Below are positions 45,501 to 58,103 of a stretch of DNA of 64,000 nucleotides, piece after piece (the first letter of the stretch is position 1; every line of letters begins with the position of its first letter). The stretch is taken from assembly GCF_035222485.1 (NCBI RefSeq), contig NC_085921.1, positions 2,728,001-2,792,000 of the forward strand. The letters are read 5' to 3'. Source of the stretch: Podospora pseudoanserina (Eukaryota; Ascomycota; Sordariomycetes; Sordariales; Podosporaceae). The notes beneath the pieces are model-generated. The model saw nothing but the letters and a program-made list of their open reading frames with translations, was not told the DNA's origin and searched no databases. The position numbers and the translations under genes are program-made.

Positions 45501-48340
45501 CACAGGAGCTCATCATGCGAGAAACACGGTTGCCGACGGAAGGCCTGCAACCTTTCGACACCTGCTAGCCCATAGGGCTCCCAGTCGCTGGGAGCAAAGT
45601 TCACGGCCTCATTGAAGTTGAATCCATGGTTGAAGCCGGCGTGGTAGGCTTGCGGGAAGGTGATGACGAGCTGTCCTGCGCGTTGATCAAGCGCATAGAC
45701 TCGAACACCGGCCTTCTTCAGCTGATCCGGGGTCAAAAGAGTAACAAGCTGGAACAGAAGGTCTGGCTGCGTCTCGAAAAGCTCCGGGACGGCCTCCCTC
45801 ATTGCATTCTCAAACTTCTCGGCATCATCTCCGGGGATCCCGTACCAAGTCTTGGTGGCTCCGAAGTGTTGATAGTTGGCCGAATACGCGTAATGGTCCT
45901 CGTTATGCCAACAGAAAGTGGAGAAAATCATGCCGACGTAAACCCACGGAACTGTCATGCCGGAGATGTCAGACTTGATATGGCGGAAGAGACTTTCTGG
46001 ATGCAGGGGTAAAAGGTTCAGGTTCCAGGGATCGGTCGAATAGGGGTCGGTGGGGTTCTTCTCGATGGTCGGAAATCCAGAGCCGTGGGTTGTGCAATGG
46101 ATATCAGCACCATATTCGACTTCCACCGTCTCCTCCAAGTCGGCAACTAGGCGCCAGAACTCCTGTTCGACGTCATCTTCGGTAACTGGTCGATGGCAGT
46201 TGAGGACAGGGTCAAAGGGCATCTTCTTCTCGAAGTAACCTTGCTTAAAGTTGGCCGCCTTCTCTTGGAACTGTTTTAGCGAGTATAGTCCACCTTCCTC
46301 GAAGCCAAACTGGCCGTCGCCAACAAGACAGCGGGGGCAGTTCCATTCTGTCTCCGGCTTGACTTTAACTGGCGGGTCAAGGCAAGTGCCATGGTAAGCA
46401 TGCTCGCAGGACTCGCAAACGAGCAGGAAGCCATCAGTCTCGTGACCTTTGCCGCAGGTCTCGCATCGCTAAGAAGGAGTCAGTGCCTTGTGTCGACATC
46501 GAAACAAGGGGTTACGCGGTGCTTGACATACCTCACCCGAGCCCAGAGCCTCATCTCGGGGTATCCTAGGAGCCGATGGACGAAAGAGTGACATGTGCGA
46601 ACCCGCTACAGTGGGAACATTACCTGCGAGTCATTCGAGGTTAGCACGGACCAGTCACCGCGAACAGCTTCCGAGTGGGGCGGCGAGAAAAGAACGGAGC
46701 GAATGAGATACGATGGCGGACGACTGCATATGGGCTGGGTAACCCCTCGACTGCCTTTAAGCGACCATGTCTGGCGAGCGGCCAGCGTCAAAGTTCTCGG
46801 GGTTGTTCAAAAGCAAAAGGGTGAGGCTGAATATCAAAGATGACTTACCCTTCTTCAGCCGTTTGCTGCTTCTTCGGCTGCCATCAACATCGTCCTTGTC
46901 ACAGGGCGAGTCCTTCTCCACATCGTCGCAACTAAGTTGTCGCTTGAGTCCGGCAGGGCCAAGGGATGAAGGTCGGTATTCTGGTGTGTTTTTTGAGGAC
47001 GCGAGCGGCGTGCTGTACTGTTTTGGTGTGGAGAGACTCTTGTTCTCCGAAGCCACGTTTTGGGGTCGGTTGATACTCGTAAAGCCGGAATTGACGGCAG
47101 TGAAGCCTCCCGAGTTGGTCGCCGTGAAGCCTGATGAGACCTGTGGTGTGCTAGCTGCGGGCATGTCGGACATTTGGACGTCTTGGTCAGTCTCCTTGTG
47201 GCCATTCATGGTCGCCTGTAGCGCGTCTGTCGCATGTCTGGCCGGCGACTCGGCACGGAGACTTAAGGGCGTGTTGACATTTGACCGCTTCATCGGGCTC
47301 TGGGCTGGGCTGGGAGTTAGAGGGCCGCCATACTCCAGCTCTAGCTGCTGGTAGACGCCAGGTTTGGCGGTCCGTAAGTATTCCTCATAGGGGCAGAGCC
47401 ACTTCTGATACGAGTTCTTGAGTGAGGTGGACAGAGACGACATTATTTTGCCACTGTACCCCAGGTCACGACCAATCTCTGCCCACTTCTTCAGCTTGCA
47501 CACCTTCTCGAACCCACCGCGGGCCTCGACGGCTTTTTTGAGCCGGTACAGGTCCAGTGGTTTCTTGTCGACGTACGGCCATCTCGTCAAGTTCGTGTTA
47601 CCTTGTTGTTTGTGGAATTTCTGGAGCGCGTCCAGGTAGGTGAGATTCGCACGAGTGCCTGACGAGTCACCCTCAGTATGACGCTCCAATGAAGAAGGGG
47701 GATTTAGCTTGAGATGGGGAGCCTTACTGCCTTCAACAGAATTGAGCTCCTGTTTCCGCGTTCGAAAATGAAATTTCTGAGTGAGGTAGTCGTGTTAGCG
47801 GGTTTACAGAGGAAAAGCTATCTGGCGAAGTTGTGGCAGGCAGGATCTAAAACTGGCACGAACCAGCAAAAAATCGCGATACCGCTTCACAAGGTCACCC
47901 ACCTCTGTATTGATGGCGAATTCGGGGTTCCAAGAGTCTGGCGGAATGATTTTGCAGAGACCGTATTCTCTCGCCTCTTTTGAGATTTTCCTAATGTACT
48001 CGAAAGGTTCTTTCCATTCCTCCTCCGTTGGCTGGTACGTCGGCGCTTCCTGCAGCCCGTGTGGCCTGTTCTTCTTCTTGAGGGGCTCCTTGCACATGGT
48101 AGGTTGCCCGCGGCGCTCAACTGACGACAGGTCGAGAGGCGCGCTCTTCATGGAGCTCAGCGGCACTTGAGGTTTTGGCGGGTGATAGCCATTCCCGTTG
48201 ACCTGCGCCGCTTTTGACTTGGCCCCGTTTGCGATGGAAGCTGAAGGCATGGTCATGGCGGGAGAATCTTTGGCATGTGCATTGGTGCTGATCGTGGTGA
48301 TGGATCCGTTCGACACGCTGGCGGAGGGGACCGATACCAT
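42584..48340 (-). CDS. kdm5: KDM5/JARID1-type histone H3K4 demethylase
   Basis: Four exons, 48340-47903, 47776-46849, 46623-46532 and 46468-42584 (introns 126, 225 and 63 bp); 1780 aa. Domain order: JmjN (about 98-139, [16 protein letters not shown]), ARID (about 191-282, [20 protein letters not shown]), PHD1 (488-533, CETCGKG...CPRC), JmjC (about 660-780) with iron ligands His674, Glu676 (WHNEDH) and His762 (AYHAGFNHG), C5HC2 zinc finger (896-928), PLU-1 helical region, PHD2 (from Cys1370, [21 protein letters not shown]), and an acidic Ser/Asp-rich tail. All catalytic residues are present, so it should remove H3K4 methyl groups in the nucleus with Fe(II) and 2-oxoglutarate. Exon 3 may have a second acceptor 17 bases further downstream in a different context; the first gives [15 protein letters not shown]. 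Confidence 0.95.
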
Positions 48341-50430
48341 GCTCGCTGTCGGTTGCTTCGATATTCGCCGTCGTGGAGCGTGTAAATGCCAACGAGGCCG
48401 GAGGGCTGTATCGAGCGAAAGGATGGGAAAGTATATTTAATGGTGGTGGGATTGTGTATTAGAACTGGTGAGTCAAACAGAGTCGTAGCTTCGACGCATC
48501 GTATGGCGTGGATCTGGAGAGTTGCGACGAAAGGTTAAACCATCACGCGCCGACTTGCAAGGCAAGAGAGGATGGCTTGAGCAGGGAAGGCCCGAAGCTT
48601 TTGAAGGCCAGCTCGATTATATTAACTTTCTCTCACGTACCATGGGGCGCTGGAAGTGAAGTTATGGTAAGAACTACACGCGCTGTTGCTCTGTTTTGTC
48701 GGTTCAAAATTGCGTGCAACAGCTGCAATCATGCCAGCGACTCTCGCCCAGCAGTGGAGGCTATGATCTGTTTCCAGGTATTTCGCAACAGGTGCTGGGA
48801 GCTTGAGCAGCGTGCGCCGGGAAGAAATGAGAGGTCGTGTGAAAATCGGAGAGTTTCCAGGTTGTGGTGAGGAATTGGGGCCGACACGCGGAGGCGGCAA
48901 CGAGGTGAAGGGATATTGAAGATAGCCGGCTGTGATGTGAGGAAGGAAAGAGCTGGCGGAGACGGGGGACAAGCGGGTGGTGGAGGGAACATGGGGCATG
49001 GATGGGGACGACGGCGGACGGGAGACGTTCCAAAAAGGCGAGGTAGGGCGGCAGCTGTCGGGACGATTTTGGCTGGGGAGGCGTCCAGGCGCAAACCTTC
49101 AAGTGGGTCCCTTCCCACAACTGGTCATCCTGGGCCTCACTTCGACTCTATGCATAACTATCTACGGAATACGTGCCTCGAGAAAAGAATCTGCATGTGG
49201 CACGCTCTTCTGGAATCATCACCCTACGCAATTCTCATGCCCTACAGCCAGTGCACCCAGGTGAGGTTGAGGCTGAGGCATCGAAATCTCAAAATGATCT
49301 CAGTTCTCATCTTGCAGCTCCACCAAAAAACGGGAGGATCAAACATCCCACCAAGCTGCATGTCCCACTTTGACAAAAGCCACAATTTGAATGACCTGCA
49401 AAAATTGAATCGCATCTCCTCGTACAAGAAGTAAGAGATCAGCTGTCATATTTCCAAGCTTGATATGCTTTACAAATCCTAATCCGGGGTCCTAAACTGC
49501 AGTGATAGGCGCGGCGCGCACAAAGAAAGGCTGGCACAGTGTGGCTGCGATGCATGCCGGCACAATCTGGTAGGGTCAGGTAAGGTCGTACAGACCAGTC
49601 TCCAACATGGGATAAAATCACACCAGGAAGGCGGCAACTCCTGAAATATCGGTCTGAGCTGACGCAGAGAAAAAAATACTGATATCCGAGCTCTCTCCAG
49701 CATCCAACCCACAGTTTGTGTGCCACCACGGTACTGACAGTCATGATCGCATGTGGTAGGTAGGTGGTCAGCATTTCAATGGCTGAAGTGGGCACATGAA
49801 TCATACATTATGCCCCCCAATATTTGGCAGTCAAAAACAGTTAGCTGGAGGGGCTAGTAACCGCTGATAAAAACGAGCAAAATGCTGCAGAATCACAAAA
49901 GCAGTGCAGGTACACTAGACTCGGAAGGGTCGCGAGCCCTGATGAAGAGGGCGGGGTATGCAAGTCGACATGCTGTTGGAAGCAGTCCCGTACTCGGCAA
50001 TGCGACAGTCTTATGAAGATGGACAGAAACAAGAAGAGGTGGGCAGAGATCTGATATCGCGCCGGATCCAAAGCAATCCTATCCTATGGCTGGCCAATGA
50101 ACGAAGGCTTGACGTTCGAGCAAGAGGTGCCAAGACATCTGGGGGTGGCACACGCTTGGGAGACGGGGGCCATCAGGTGCCACCGGATTTATGTAATCGT
50201 CCGCTCTGTGTGAACTCAAGTGCATGAACCTCTTATCAAAACATCCCGTCTTCAAACCCATTGCTAGCCGACGCCAAACTGTTAATTCCTAGTGAAGAAT
50301 TCATCCGTGTAAATCCAAGCCATATATACAAGATCTGGGTATCATTTCATTGCCAGGTGCTGCCTTGCCCTCATCCAAACGCCATCCCCATGTCCAACAG
50401 CCATGTAAATAGTTGTATGCTCCGACCTCT
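48341..50430. other. 2.1-kb intergenic region upstream of KDM5
   Basis: KDM5 promoter and 5' leader, then sequence with no supported gene up to the SLX1 stop. Plus-strand open frames of up to 172 codons (48916-49434) look like composition artefacts of G-rich sequence. Confidence 0.45.
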
Positions 50431-51528
50431 TCAACCATCCTTTTCACCAGTTTCCTTCGTCTTCGCCGTCTTTTTCCTTGGTGCCCTTTTTCTCTTCACC
50501 TTCAGCAAATTTTCCACCTCCTTCTGCCCCCTAACCCTCAACGTCAACTCCTTCATCATCGTCCCCCAATGTACCTCACCCTTACACCTCGGACACCTCC
50601 CTCCCACCGGCAATATTGCCCCCTCTCCACCTCCCTCCTCGCTTTTCAGCAAATACCTCCCCCAACACCTCAAATGTCCCACCCCTTCACACCCCTCATT
50701 CGAGCAAACAGCATGTAGTCCCCCCTCCTCAGGGTCAATCTCCTCCTTGCACACCACGCAACTCCCCTGCCTCTCCAACACAAAGATATCCTGCCCCTTC
50801 GCCACATACTCCTTAAGCGGCGCATAATCCAACGGCAAGCCATATATCCCCCAAGTCGGCACCTCCTCCCCCCCCCTCCCCATCCAACCCCTCCCCTACC
50901 ACACCCAACGGTTCCGAAGCCGACGCCCTCGCCACCACAGCCCCCTCATCCTCCCCAAAATCCGTCACAACCGGTAAACTCCCCCTCAATTCCCTCTCCA
51001 CCTTCCCACACCACCTCCCCCACGCAGCATGCACATCCCTCTTAAAAAAATGCACCCTCAACGGCCACCTCGCAAAACTCGGCACCGACAACAACAAGTG
51101 CAAGTTTGACAGAATCGAACTCAAACTCTTCGGCGGTCTCTTCGGCTGCCCATTCCTCTTCCGCTGGGTAGAAAACGCAAGACGAGATTCAGAGGGTATG
51201 TGCAATGATGTGTGTGGGTTTGTTAGAGCCCATCTACAATACAAAAAAAAAATCAGTATCTTTACCCAAGGGATTACGTGGGGAAAGCTTACTCAAACTT
51301 CAAAGCGGCAGTTGAGCTGGCAAAACCAGAGACCAAAGCGACCATCTCCCATGGCCGGAGGGAGTTTCGTGATGTGCGCACTGCTCCGCCTTTGACGACC
51401 CCGTTGTGCTGGCTCAGGCGGCGGGGTGGGTTGGGTGTTGAGCCGATGTAGAGGGAGGAGTGGCGGACGGTGGAGCGGAGGATGTAGACGCAGTAGAGGG
51501 CGGGGATCGGTCTGGGTTGAGGGGTCAT
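50431..51528 (-). CDS. SLX1: SLX1 structure-specific endonuclease, with a frame break
   Basis: Exon 1 51528-51293, 59-bp intron, then 51233-50431. The GIY-YIG nuclease domain starts at once (LYCVYILRS ... [18 protein letters not shown]), and the join KFEWALTNPH is typical. The C-terminal RING-like zinc domain is complete ([37 protein letters not shown]), followed by a basic tail. SLX1 with SLX4 cuts branched DNA during recombination and repair. The two halves lie in different frames: the change falls at a run of nine C on the plus strand (50868-50876). A run of eight would be in frame and give about 345 aa. Either a sequencing miscount or a real inactivating frameshift explains it; the surroundings show no other damage. 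Confidence 0.85.
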
Positions 51529-52043
51529 TTTTGATGGCTTGATGATGCCGCGCGGTATCAGTGCATTCTGGTGGTAAGGATGTGTTTTGCGCCAAACTCA
51601 ATCTCGCCGGGCAGGCGTAAGAAAGGAATGCGAAAATTTTATCAACAGGCTTAAGAGTTCCCAACCCTGGATAATAATAATAAGACGGGATGCAGAAATC
51701 ACAGATTGTCGTTGATGGAATTGTTCGAGAAGCGCAATCTCGAATTCCTTTGTTTACCTTTGGTCACCGGCAGACGTCGGTCCCTGGGGTGACGTCGCTC
51801 CGTACAGGGCCGTTTTGCCCCTCCGAAGTGGGTCTCAAACTGACAGGGATCCAGTTCCCCGGAATATCAGCGCCAAGACCTGTTCAGACTTCAACATGGA
51901 GAGACCCCTTCGCCAGGCAAAACGAAGTACAAGATAATCAAGCAATTGCGAAATGCTGGGTATTAGCTAAGTCTACATAATCCTGAAACCTTGCATGCGA
52001 TAAAAACTCCGGTGAACAATTTTCCCAACTCTCTGCCGTGCGA
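51529..52043. other. Spacer between SLX1 and SF3A3
   Basis: SLX1 promoter and 3' flank of SF3A3; nothing else seen. Confidence 0.4.
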
Positions 52044-53609
52044 CTACAACAGACCCTGCTTCTGAAGATCAAGGTAAACCTTCTCAGGCATGACATTGCC
52101 CTCAGCATCCTCCATCTGCACAACTGACCCGTCATCCACATGATGCTTCTTCTCCTCCCTTTGGATCTTTTCCCAGAGCCTCATGGCCTCTGCAATCGAG
52201 GTGATGTCTCGAAACAGATAGGTATTCGTGATGCCGAGACGCTTCAAGTTCGTGATGTGATTCGTCTCGTTGAAGTGCTTGTCGAACGCGCGACGACCTC
52301 TGTACACGAAGTTGCCACAAATCTCGCAGGGAAATTCCTGGCCCAAGCCGTGGAGACGGTACAGCCAGAAGGGGATCGGCTTGCCGTCCCAGGCCAGCGG
52401 AAGTTTGAGGGGGTTGTAGATCTTGTCGTCATCGTCGTTGTCCTCCTCCTCTTCGGGCGCTTGATTCTGTGGAGTGTTTGACATGTTGTAAAAGTTCTCC
52501 AACTCTTGGGCGCGTTCGCGCTCTGTCATACCCTGCCGTCGCTCCACGTTCACACGAGTATCGTCCTTTTCGGTACTCATGGCACTAGTGAGCTTCCTGA
52601 CCCTAAACTCTCTCTCGGCAACAGCGCGTTCCCTCAGACGATGCGCCAGCGCAACAGGCGCATGGCTGTCTCCAACAGCAGCTGTTTCCTCCCACTTAGC
52701 CAAGATCTCGGCGGCCTTGATATGTTTCCGCCCATTCAAGTGCCCCTTGTAGACGTTCTCATTCTTGAACTCCTTCTCGCAGGCCTCACACCACACCGCC
52801 TCAGATGTCGAAAGGTTGCGCGACATCGCGTTCTTCTTGGCTGCCGCTGCTTCCTTTTGCCACCCCGGCACCTCGTCCTTCTCCCATGCCGTCTCAAACT
52901 CCTTCTCCCAGCCCTCATACACCTTGTCGAGGTTCTCTAGTGGGCGAGTCCGTCGCATAAAAGACTCCAAGTATGAAGCAAGGTCACCCAGGTACTTGAA
53001 GTAGTCGTCCGTCAACTTATCTGCCCGCTTGATTCCACCCTTCCCTGGCTGAAAGTCGTCAAACACCTCGAGGTACTGCAGATAGGCCAAGCGCTTCGCG
53101 TTTGGCAAGTTCAGGTACGCCTCGTGGCAGGTGTGCAAATCGAAATATCGTCCATATGCTTCCTCGCCCGAGAACATGCTCTCCACAATGTACGGCTGAT
53201 CGGGCCCTTTCCGCGGCTTGTACCATTGCTCTGAATTCTCGGCCTGCTCGCTAAGGTAGTTCCCGTGGTGCTCTTTGATCTTGTTGTACTGGGCGTTGAA
53301 CTCTTTAAATGGATCACCGGAGCTGATGTCCAAGATTTCTTTTGATCGTTCGCTGGCTTTATCTTCGTAGAGGGATAGGAGGATGGCCGACTGTTTTTGG
53401 ATCTGGTCGAGCAATTGGGAGACTTCATGGTCACGGTTCAAGCGATCGCGAATCTATAAAGATGTTAGTATCAAGTGTGAGGCGGTCAACGGTGCTGGAT
53501 GGAGGCCATCCCGACATACCTGTTTTGGTTCATCGCCCATGCGATCTGCAATTCCCTGCTCGAGGCGCTCCAGGTCCTCATGGATGTATCTCTGCTCCTC
53601 CAACAACAT
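52044..53609 (-). CDS. SF3A3: Splicing factor 3a subunit 3 (SF3A3 / Prp9 / SAP61)
   Basis: Two exons, 53609-53520 (30 codons) and 53453-52044 (66-bp intron); 499 aa, the usual length. The N-terminus MLLEEQRYIHEDLERLEQGI is the conserved start of the family. A U1-type zinc finger lies at Cys252, Cys255, His268 and His274 (CEACEKEF..GHLNGRKH), and the C-terminal matrin-type finger at Cys406, Cys409, His423 and His429 (CEICGNFVY..HFNETNH), followed by LKRLGITNTYLFRDITS. It is a component of the SF3a complex of U2 snRNP, acting in branch-site recognition. It is divergent from FAL1 with 413 bp between start codons. Confidence 0.95.
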
Positions 53610-54022
53610 TTTGGTCGTCAATATGTGTCTCGCTGGGGTTCTATGTGGTCAGATAGAGCAACACTGAAAATGGATTGCAGAATATGGAAAGCTCCAAAGC
53701 TCGAAGTTGGTTGTTATCGATATCTTTTTCGGCGCCACCAATTCGCAGCCAATTCATATGAAAGCACGGACGCACGGACGCACGCGCGCGTCCACGCGAG
53801 CTTGTTCACTTTCTGCCGGAGTTTGGCCGGGCAAAAAGTTTGGGTGGGTCACGCTGTTCTTGCGCCGCCCCACAGTTCAAGTTGTCGCGCCGCCTCAACT
53901 TTCAGCAGCGCATTCCACTAGAACTTTTGTTTAAGCTTGCTTCAACCCTCCTCAACCACATACGTCCATCCACCATACACAGCACCCCATCTCTCACCGT
54001 TTGCGCCAACTCCAAAATCAAG
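53610..54022. promoter_or_regulatory. Divergent SF3A3/FAL1 promoter
   Basis: The 413 bp between two start codons. It holds a GC-rich direct repeat of ACGGACGC/GCACG units at about 53763-53797, and a pyrimidine-rich leader before FAL1. Confidence 0.55.
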
Positions 54023-55338
54023 ATGGCTGAAGGTGGTATTGATCGCAAGGCCGATGAGAAGCTCACGTTCTCGACCTCGAAGGAGGTCACGGTCCACCCA
54101 ACTTTCGAGTCCATGTCATTGAAGGGTAGGATCTCTAAGCTTGCGAGGCTACGTTGATCGTCAAGACTGACTACTGTTTCTTTACAGAGAGTCTCCTTCG
54201 TGGTATCTATGCCTACGGCTACGAGTCGCCGTCCGCCGTCCAGTCCAGAGCTATCGTTCAGATTTGCAAAGGTCGCGATACCATTGCCCAAGCCCAATCC
54301 GGTACTGGTAAAACGGCAACTTTCTCCATTAGTATGCTCCAAGTCATCGATACCGCTGTGCGCGAGACCCAGGCTCTTGTCCTCTCACCAACCCGCGAAC
54401 TTGCGACACAGATTCAGAGCGTTGTCATGGCGTTGGGTGATTACATGAACGTGCAGTGCCATGCCTGCATTGGTGGAACAAACGTGGGCGAGGATATTCG
54501 CAAGCTCGATTACGGCCAGCACATCGTATCCGGCACCCCTGGCCGTGTTGCCGACATGATCAGACGTCGCCACTTGCGCACCCGCCATATCAAGATGTTG
54601 GTTCTGGATGAAGCCGACGAACTGCTCAACCAGGGTTTCCGGGAGCAAATCTACGACGTGTACCGCTACCTGCCACCCGCCACTCAGGTTGTGGTTGTGT
54701 CCGCTACTCTTCCCCACGATGTCCTTACCATGACGACCAAGTTCATGACCGATCCGGTTCGTATTCTCGTCAAGCGTGACGAGTTGACGCTCGAAGGCCT
54801 CAAGCAATACTTCATTGCCGTCGAAAAGGAGGACTGGAAGTTTGACACCCTGTGCGATCTCTACGATACCCTTACCATCACCCAAGCCGTAATTTTCTGC
54901 AACACAAGGAGAAAGGTCGACTGGTTGACAGACAAGATGAGGGAGGCCAACTTCACTGTCAGCAGTATGCACGGTGACATGCCACAAAAGGAGCGTGACA
55001 GCATTATGCAGGATTTTAGACAGGGCAACAGCAGAGTGTTGATCTCGACCGATGTGTGGGCTCGTGGTATCGACGTTCAACAAGTCAGTCTGGTCATCAA
55101 CTACGACCTTCCCAGCAATCGTGAGAACTACATCCACCGCATCGGTCGTTCGGGCAGGTTCGGGCGTAAGGGTGTCGCTATCAACTTCGTGACGACGGAG
55201 GATGTGCGCATCCTCCGCGATATCGAGTGTGAGTATTTTTCAATTCCCATTTGGATCGCAGTCAGCTAACTGTGTCTAGTGTATTACTCCACTCAAATCG
55301 ACGAAATGCCCATGAACGTGGCCGACCTCATTGCTTGA
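54023..55338 (+). CDS. FAL1: DEAD-box RNA helicase FAL1 / eIF4A-III
   Basis: Three exons, 54023-54125, 54188-55228 and 55280-55338; 400 aa, exactly the family's size. Helicase motifs in order: AQSGTGKT (Walker A), PTRELA, TPGR, DEAD in [12 protein letters not shown] in [29 protein letters not shown] and [13 protein letters not shown]. The STDVWARG variant and the ending [14 protein letters not shown] are typical of the eIF4A-III/FAL1 branch rather than translation eIF4A. It acts in the exon junction complex in filamentous fungi and animals and in 18S rRNA maturation in yeast. The last 19 codons come from a small third exon. Confidence 0.96.
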
Positions 55339-55748
55339 TTATGGTCGAGGATGGGTCGGTTTTCCATGTACTGCTACTGTCAACAGTAGACCATTTCGGC
55401 AAGTCAGGGAAGGGCTGGCTTGCCCCGCGACACAGGGTCCGGTAAAAAAGGTTGGGAGGAAAGGGGCCTCAGAATAAGAAGGTAACGTGCCTTTCCTTTC
55501 CCCATTATTTTTTCTGACGGCATGGCTGACTCGACCTGAATCCTAAGCTATGCGAGAATGCAAATTTACGTATCATTATACCACAGCGCTACCAGTAGTG
55601 TCAAATTATTTACTCAGAAAAGGGGTGATGCACCGGGATATTGGATGTGCACCTGTCAAACCTCAGTGGTCACTCTTATGAAAAGGGATGGCGGTCCATT
55701 ATCAGGCCAAAGTCAGCGATTACATTGTGCATCAAGAACTCTGTTCCC
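55339..55748. other. Convergent 3' flanks
   Basis: Lies between the FAL1 stop and the stop of the rhodopsin-like gene; only 3' UTR sequence expected. Confidence 0.4.
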
Positions 55749-57058
55749 TTATTTCTCTGCTATTGCTTGCGACGCCCCCTTCTCAGCCTCCACGATGTCC
55801 CTCTCCTGCAGCTCTAAACTGTCACTATCCCTCTGACTCTGGTACATTGAAATCCACGTCTCCTTATCCTGATCGCCCACCCTCCGTGAAGGCTTCGACC
55901 CGATAGTAGGCGGATTCCTTCCCTTTTGCTCCGCGACTCTGCCAGCGTCATCAGGCCCAGCTTCCACATCCCCTGGCGTTTCCAAGCTGTCGCTATTGGA
56001 CCCGGAAAAGAACCTCGGGAACAGCTTGCTGACCAACGGCTTGAGCGTCATGCAGCACGCGCAGGCGATGGCGGCGTTGATCTCGATGCAGGTTAGGTAG
56101 GCGATGCTGACGTTGTCAAAGGTGAAGTCGGAGCGGGAGTATTGCTCGATCAAGTCCCATAGGCGGACTGCCGATATTGTGCAGACACTACATGCCCATT
56201 AGCCAAATCACAGTGCTGGGTAAAGGGGGAAGTGGCGTACAAGAAACCCAAAGCGAAAACACCGTATAGCATGGCCTTTTGTTTTGGCTTCATTTGCAGG
56301 TTGGCGATTATGGGGAGGGGGAGGATGTATAAAAGGATATCGGTGCCGATGTGAAGGCCTGTGTTCCCTAGCCAGAAGGGGCGTGGGTGGCAGTAGGCGT
56401 TTGGGTAAGTTGCTCTGTCCCAGAAGGCGGGGAGGGGGAGGCAGGCGGTTAAAACGGTGGCGAGGGTCCAGAGGCCGTTGGTGAGGATGACGATGAGGAG
56501 GATTAGGTGGACGTAGTAGCGGGCGTGGTGGTAGGTTAGGAGGCGGAGGTAGAGGAGGAGGAGGGAGAGTTTGGTTAGGAGGAGGGTTAGGAGGTAGTAG
56601 AGGATTGTGTACCAGCCTGCCTGCAAGGGGGGGTGTTAGTGGGTTGAACTCTGGGGATAATAGGGGCTGTGGGAGTGGGTATGGGGTTCGGAGAGTGCTC
56701 ACCCTCGCCATTGGGATGATGAGGTCGGGGTTGATATCTAGTGTGTGTTTTCCTAGGCCGTAAACCGCTTCTGGATCTCGATTTGGTTAGCAATCAGTTA
56801 GCTGGGGTGTCAAGGGGTATGCCTACGCTCAATCAGGCCTGCACATGTTGCTGCTGCAAAGACCAATGCCAGTAGTATAAGCCAGTCTTCTGCTCCGAGG
56901 ATGTTGTGAAGTATGATCCCTCGGGTGTAGAACCGCAGTCCTACAAATGTTGCTCCAATAACCCATGTGATCACGGCACAGGCGATGATGTTAACCTGGT
57001 AGGACTCATCGGGGTTGGAGGTGAGATTTGGAAAGGTGACATTGCTTGGAGAAGACAT
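55749..57058 (-). CDS. Fungal rhodopsin-like seven-TM integral membrane protein
   Basis: Four exons, 57058-56827, 56770-56703, 56620-56241 and 56187-55749 (introns 56, 82 and 53 bp); 372 aa. Seven hydrophobic segments fill residues about 20-290. Family phrases: LGAEDWLILLALVF, YGLGKHTLDI, GWYTILYYLLTLLLTKLSLL, and NAAIACACCMTLKPLVSKLF, which match the large fungal 'rhodopsin domain-containing' family (PF20684 type), sometimes linked to a CFEM domain. No CFEM domain is present here. No retinal-binding lysine is evident, and the function is unknown. The C-terminal 90 residues are a hydrophilic, acidic cytosolic tail. Confidence 0.85.
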
Positions 57059-58103
57059 TCCTCAAGTCTGGTCTGGACTCTGTTTGTTGATGATCTCAAA
57101 ACAGGTATGGTTGAACATTCTCTTTCTAGTATGGCGGGCTGTTTGTTCTTGGCTGAGAAACACTTGACATGATGAGTTCAGATTGTGACGAGACACGGGG
57201 TTGGTTATGAGCAAGAAGATGGCTGAGCTCAGCTTTTGGTTGTAATCGCCCATGGCTTGTGTCACGTATGTGTTGAATATGGAGATCAATGCTTGAGCAC
57301 CATCCCGGTATTGGCTGTTCCGTCGATCTCAGGGTGTGGTTGATCCCGCTGAGCTGGTGGGATGCGGGGCCAGCCGTGTCCGTTGCAAAGGGGGAAAGAG
57401 CGACCACTCGGCCACGCCTGCCCTTCATAAGCAAGTTCGCTCCTGCTTTCATCAAAAACAGTCACATTGTACTATGGTTGTTCAAGCGATCAGCGGTCTC
57501 CTTCAACACGAAACTATCACTTGGTGGGCAATACTGCGGGTTCAACTCCCAAGGTGGGCGTTCTCTCTTTTACAACAAAAGATTTTCTGGCGGCGTAGTC
57601 CCCTATGTTCTCAGAATAACGAGGCCGCGCTGAGGGTTGTGACTTTGGGGGAAATGATCAATCTCGTGACTTCTTTTTGCAGCTTTTCTCCTGATCTTTT
57701 CGAGTTATTTCCAGCTAACTTTGGTTTCCATGTCCTTTCACTCAAGTTGGTTGCCGGCCAAGTACTTCTCCGGCTTCAAGCATGATATGGCCGACTTTCG
57801 ACACCAATGCGACCTTACCTCCGTATCCCAATTTTGATCAGCAATCAGATGCAACGAGTCTAGCACCCTGCAGTCTATCTCTTTTGAGGCGGGAAAACAA
57901 GAAGCCTTTACCGCATGAAAGTCGTGACAGCCGTGCGTGTTTGGCATTGAGAATCCCAGCGATGATCCGGCTCGACAAAACATCCGATGACATGCGTGCC
58001 AGCCCGGCTTAGGGCCCAGCATCACAGATACCATCGAGTATCCTCACATAAATCGATATTCTGCAGAAAGCAACCTAACTGCTTAATATAAACGGCCCTC
58101 GTC
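57059..58103. other. Spacer between rhodopsin-like gene and kinase relic
   Basis: About 1 kb; open frames of up to 149 codons on both strands have no domain. Nothing supported. Confidence 0.4.

Noticed and set aside
54385-55137. 250-codon minus-strand open frame inside FAL1
   Set aside because: Antisense to conserved helicase motifs; no independent support.
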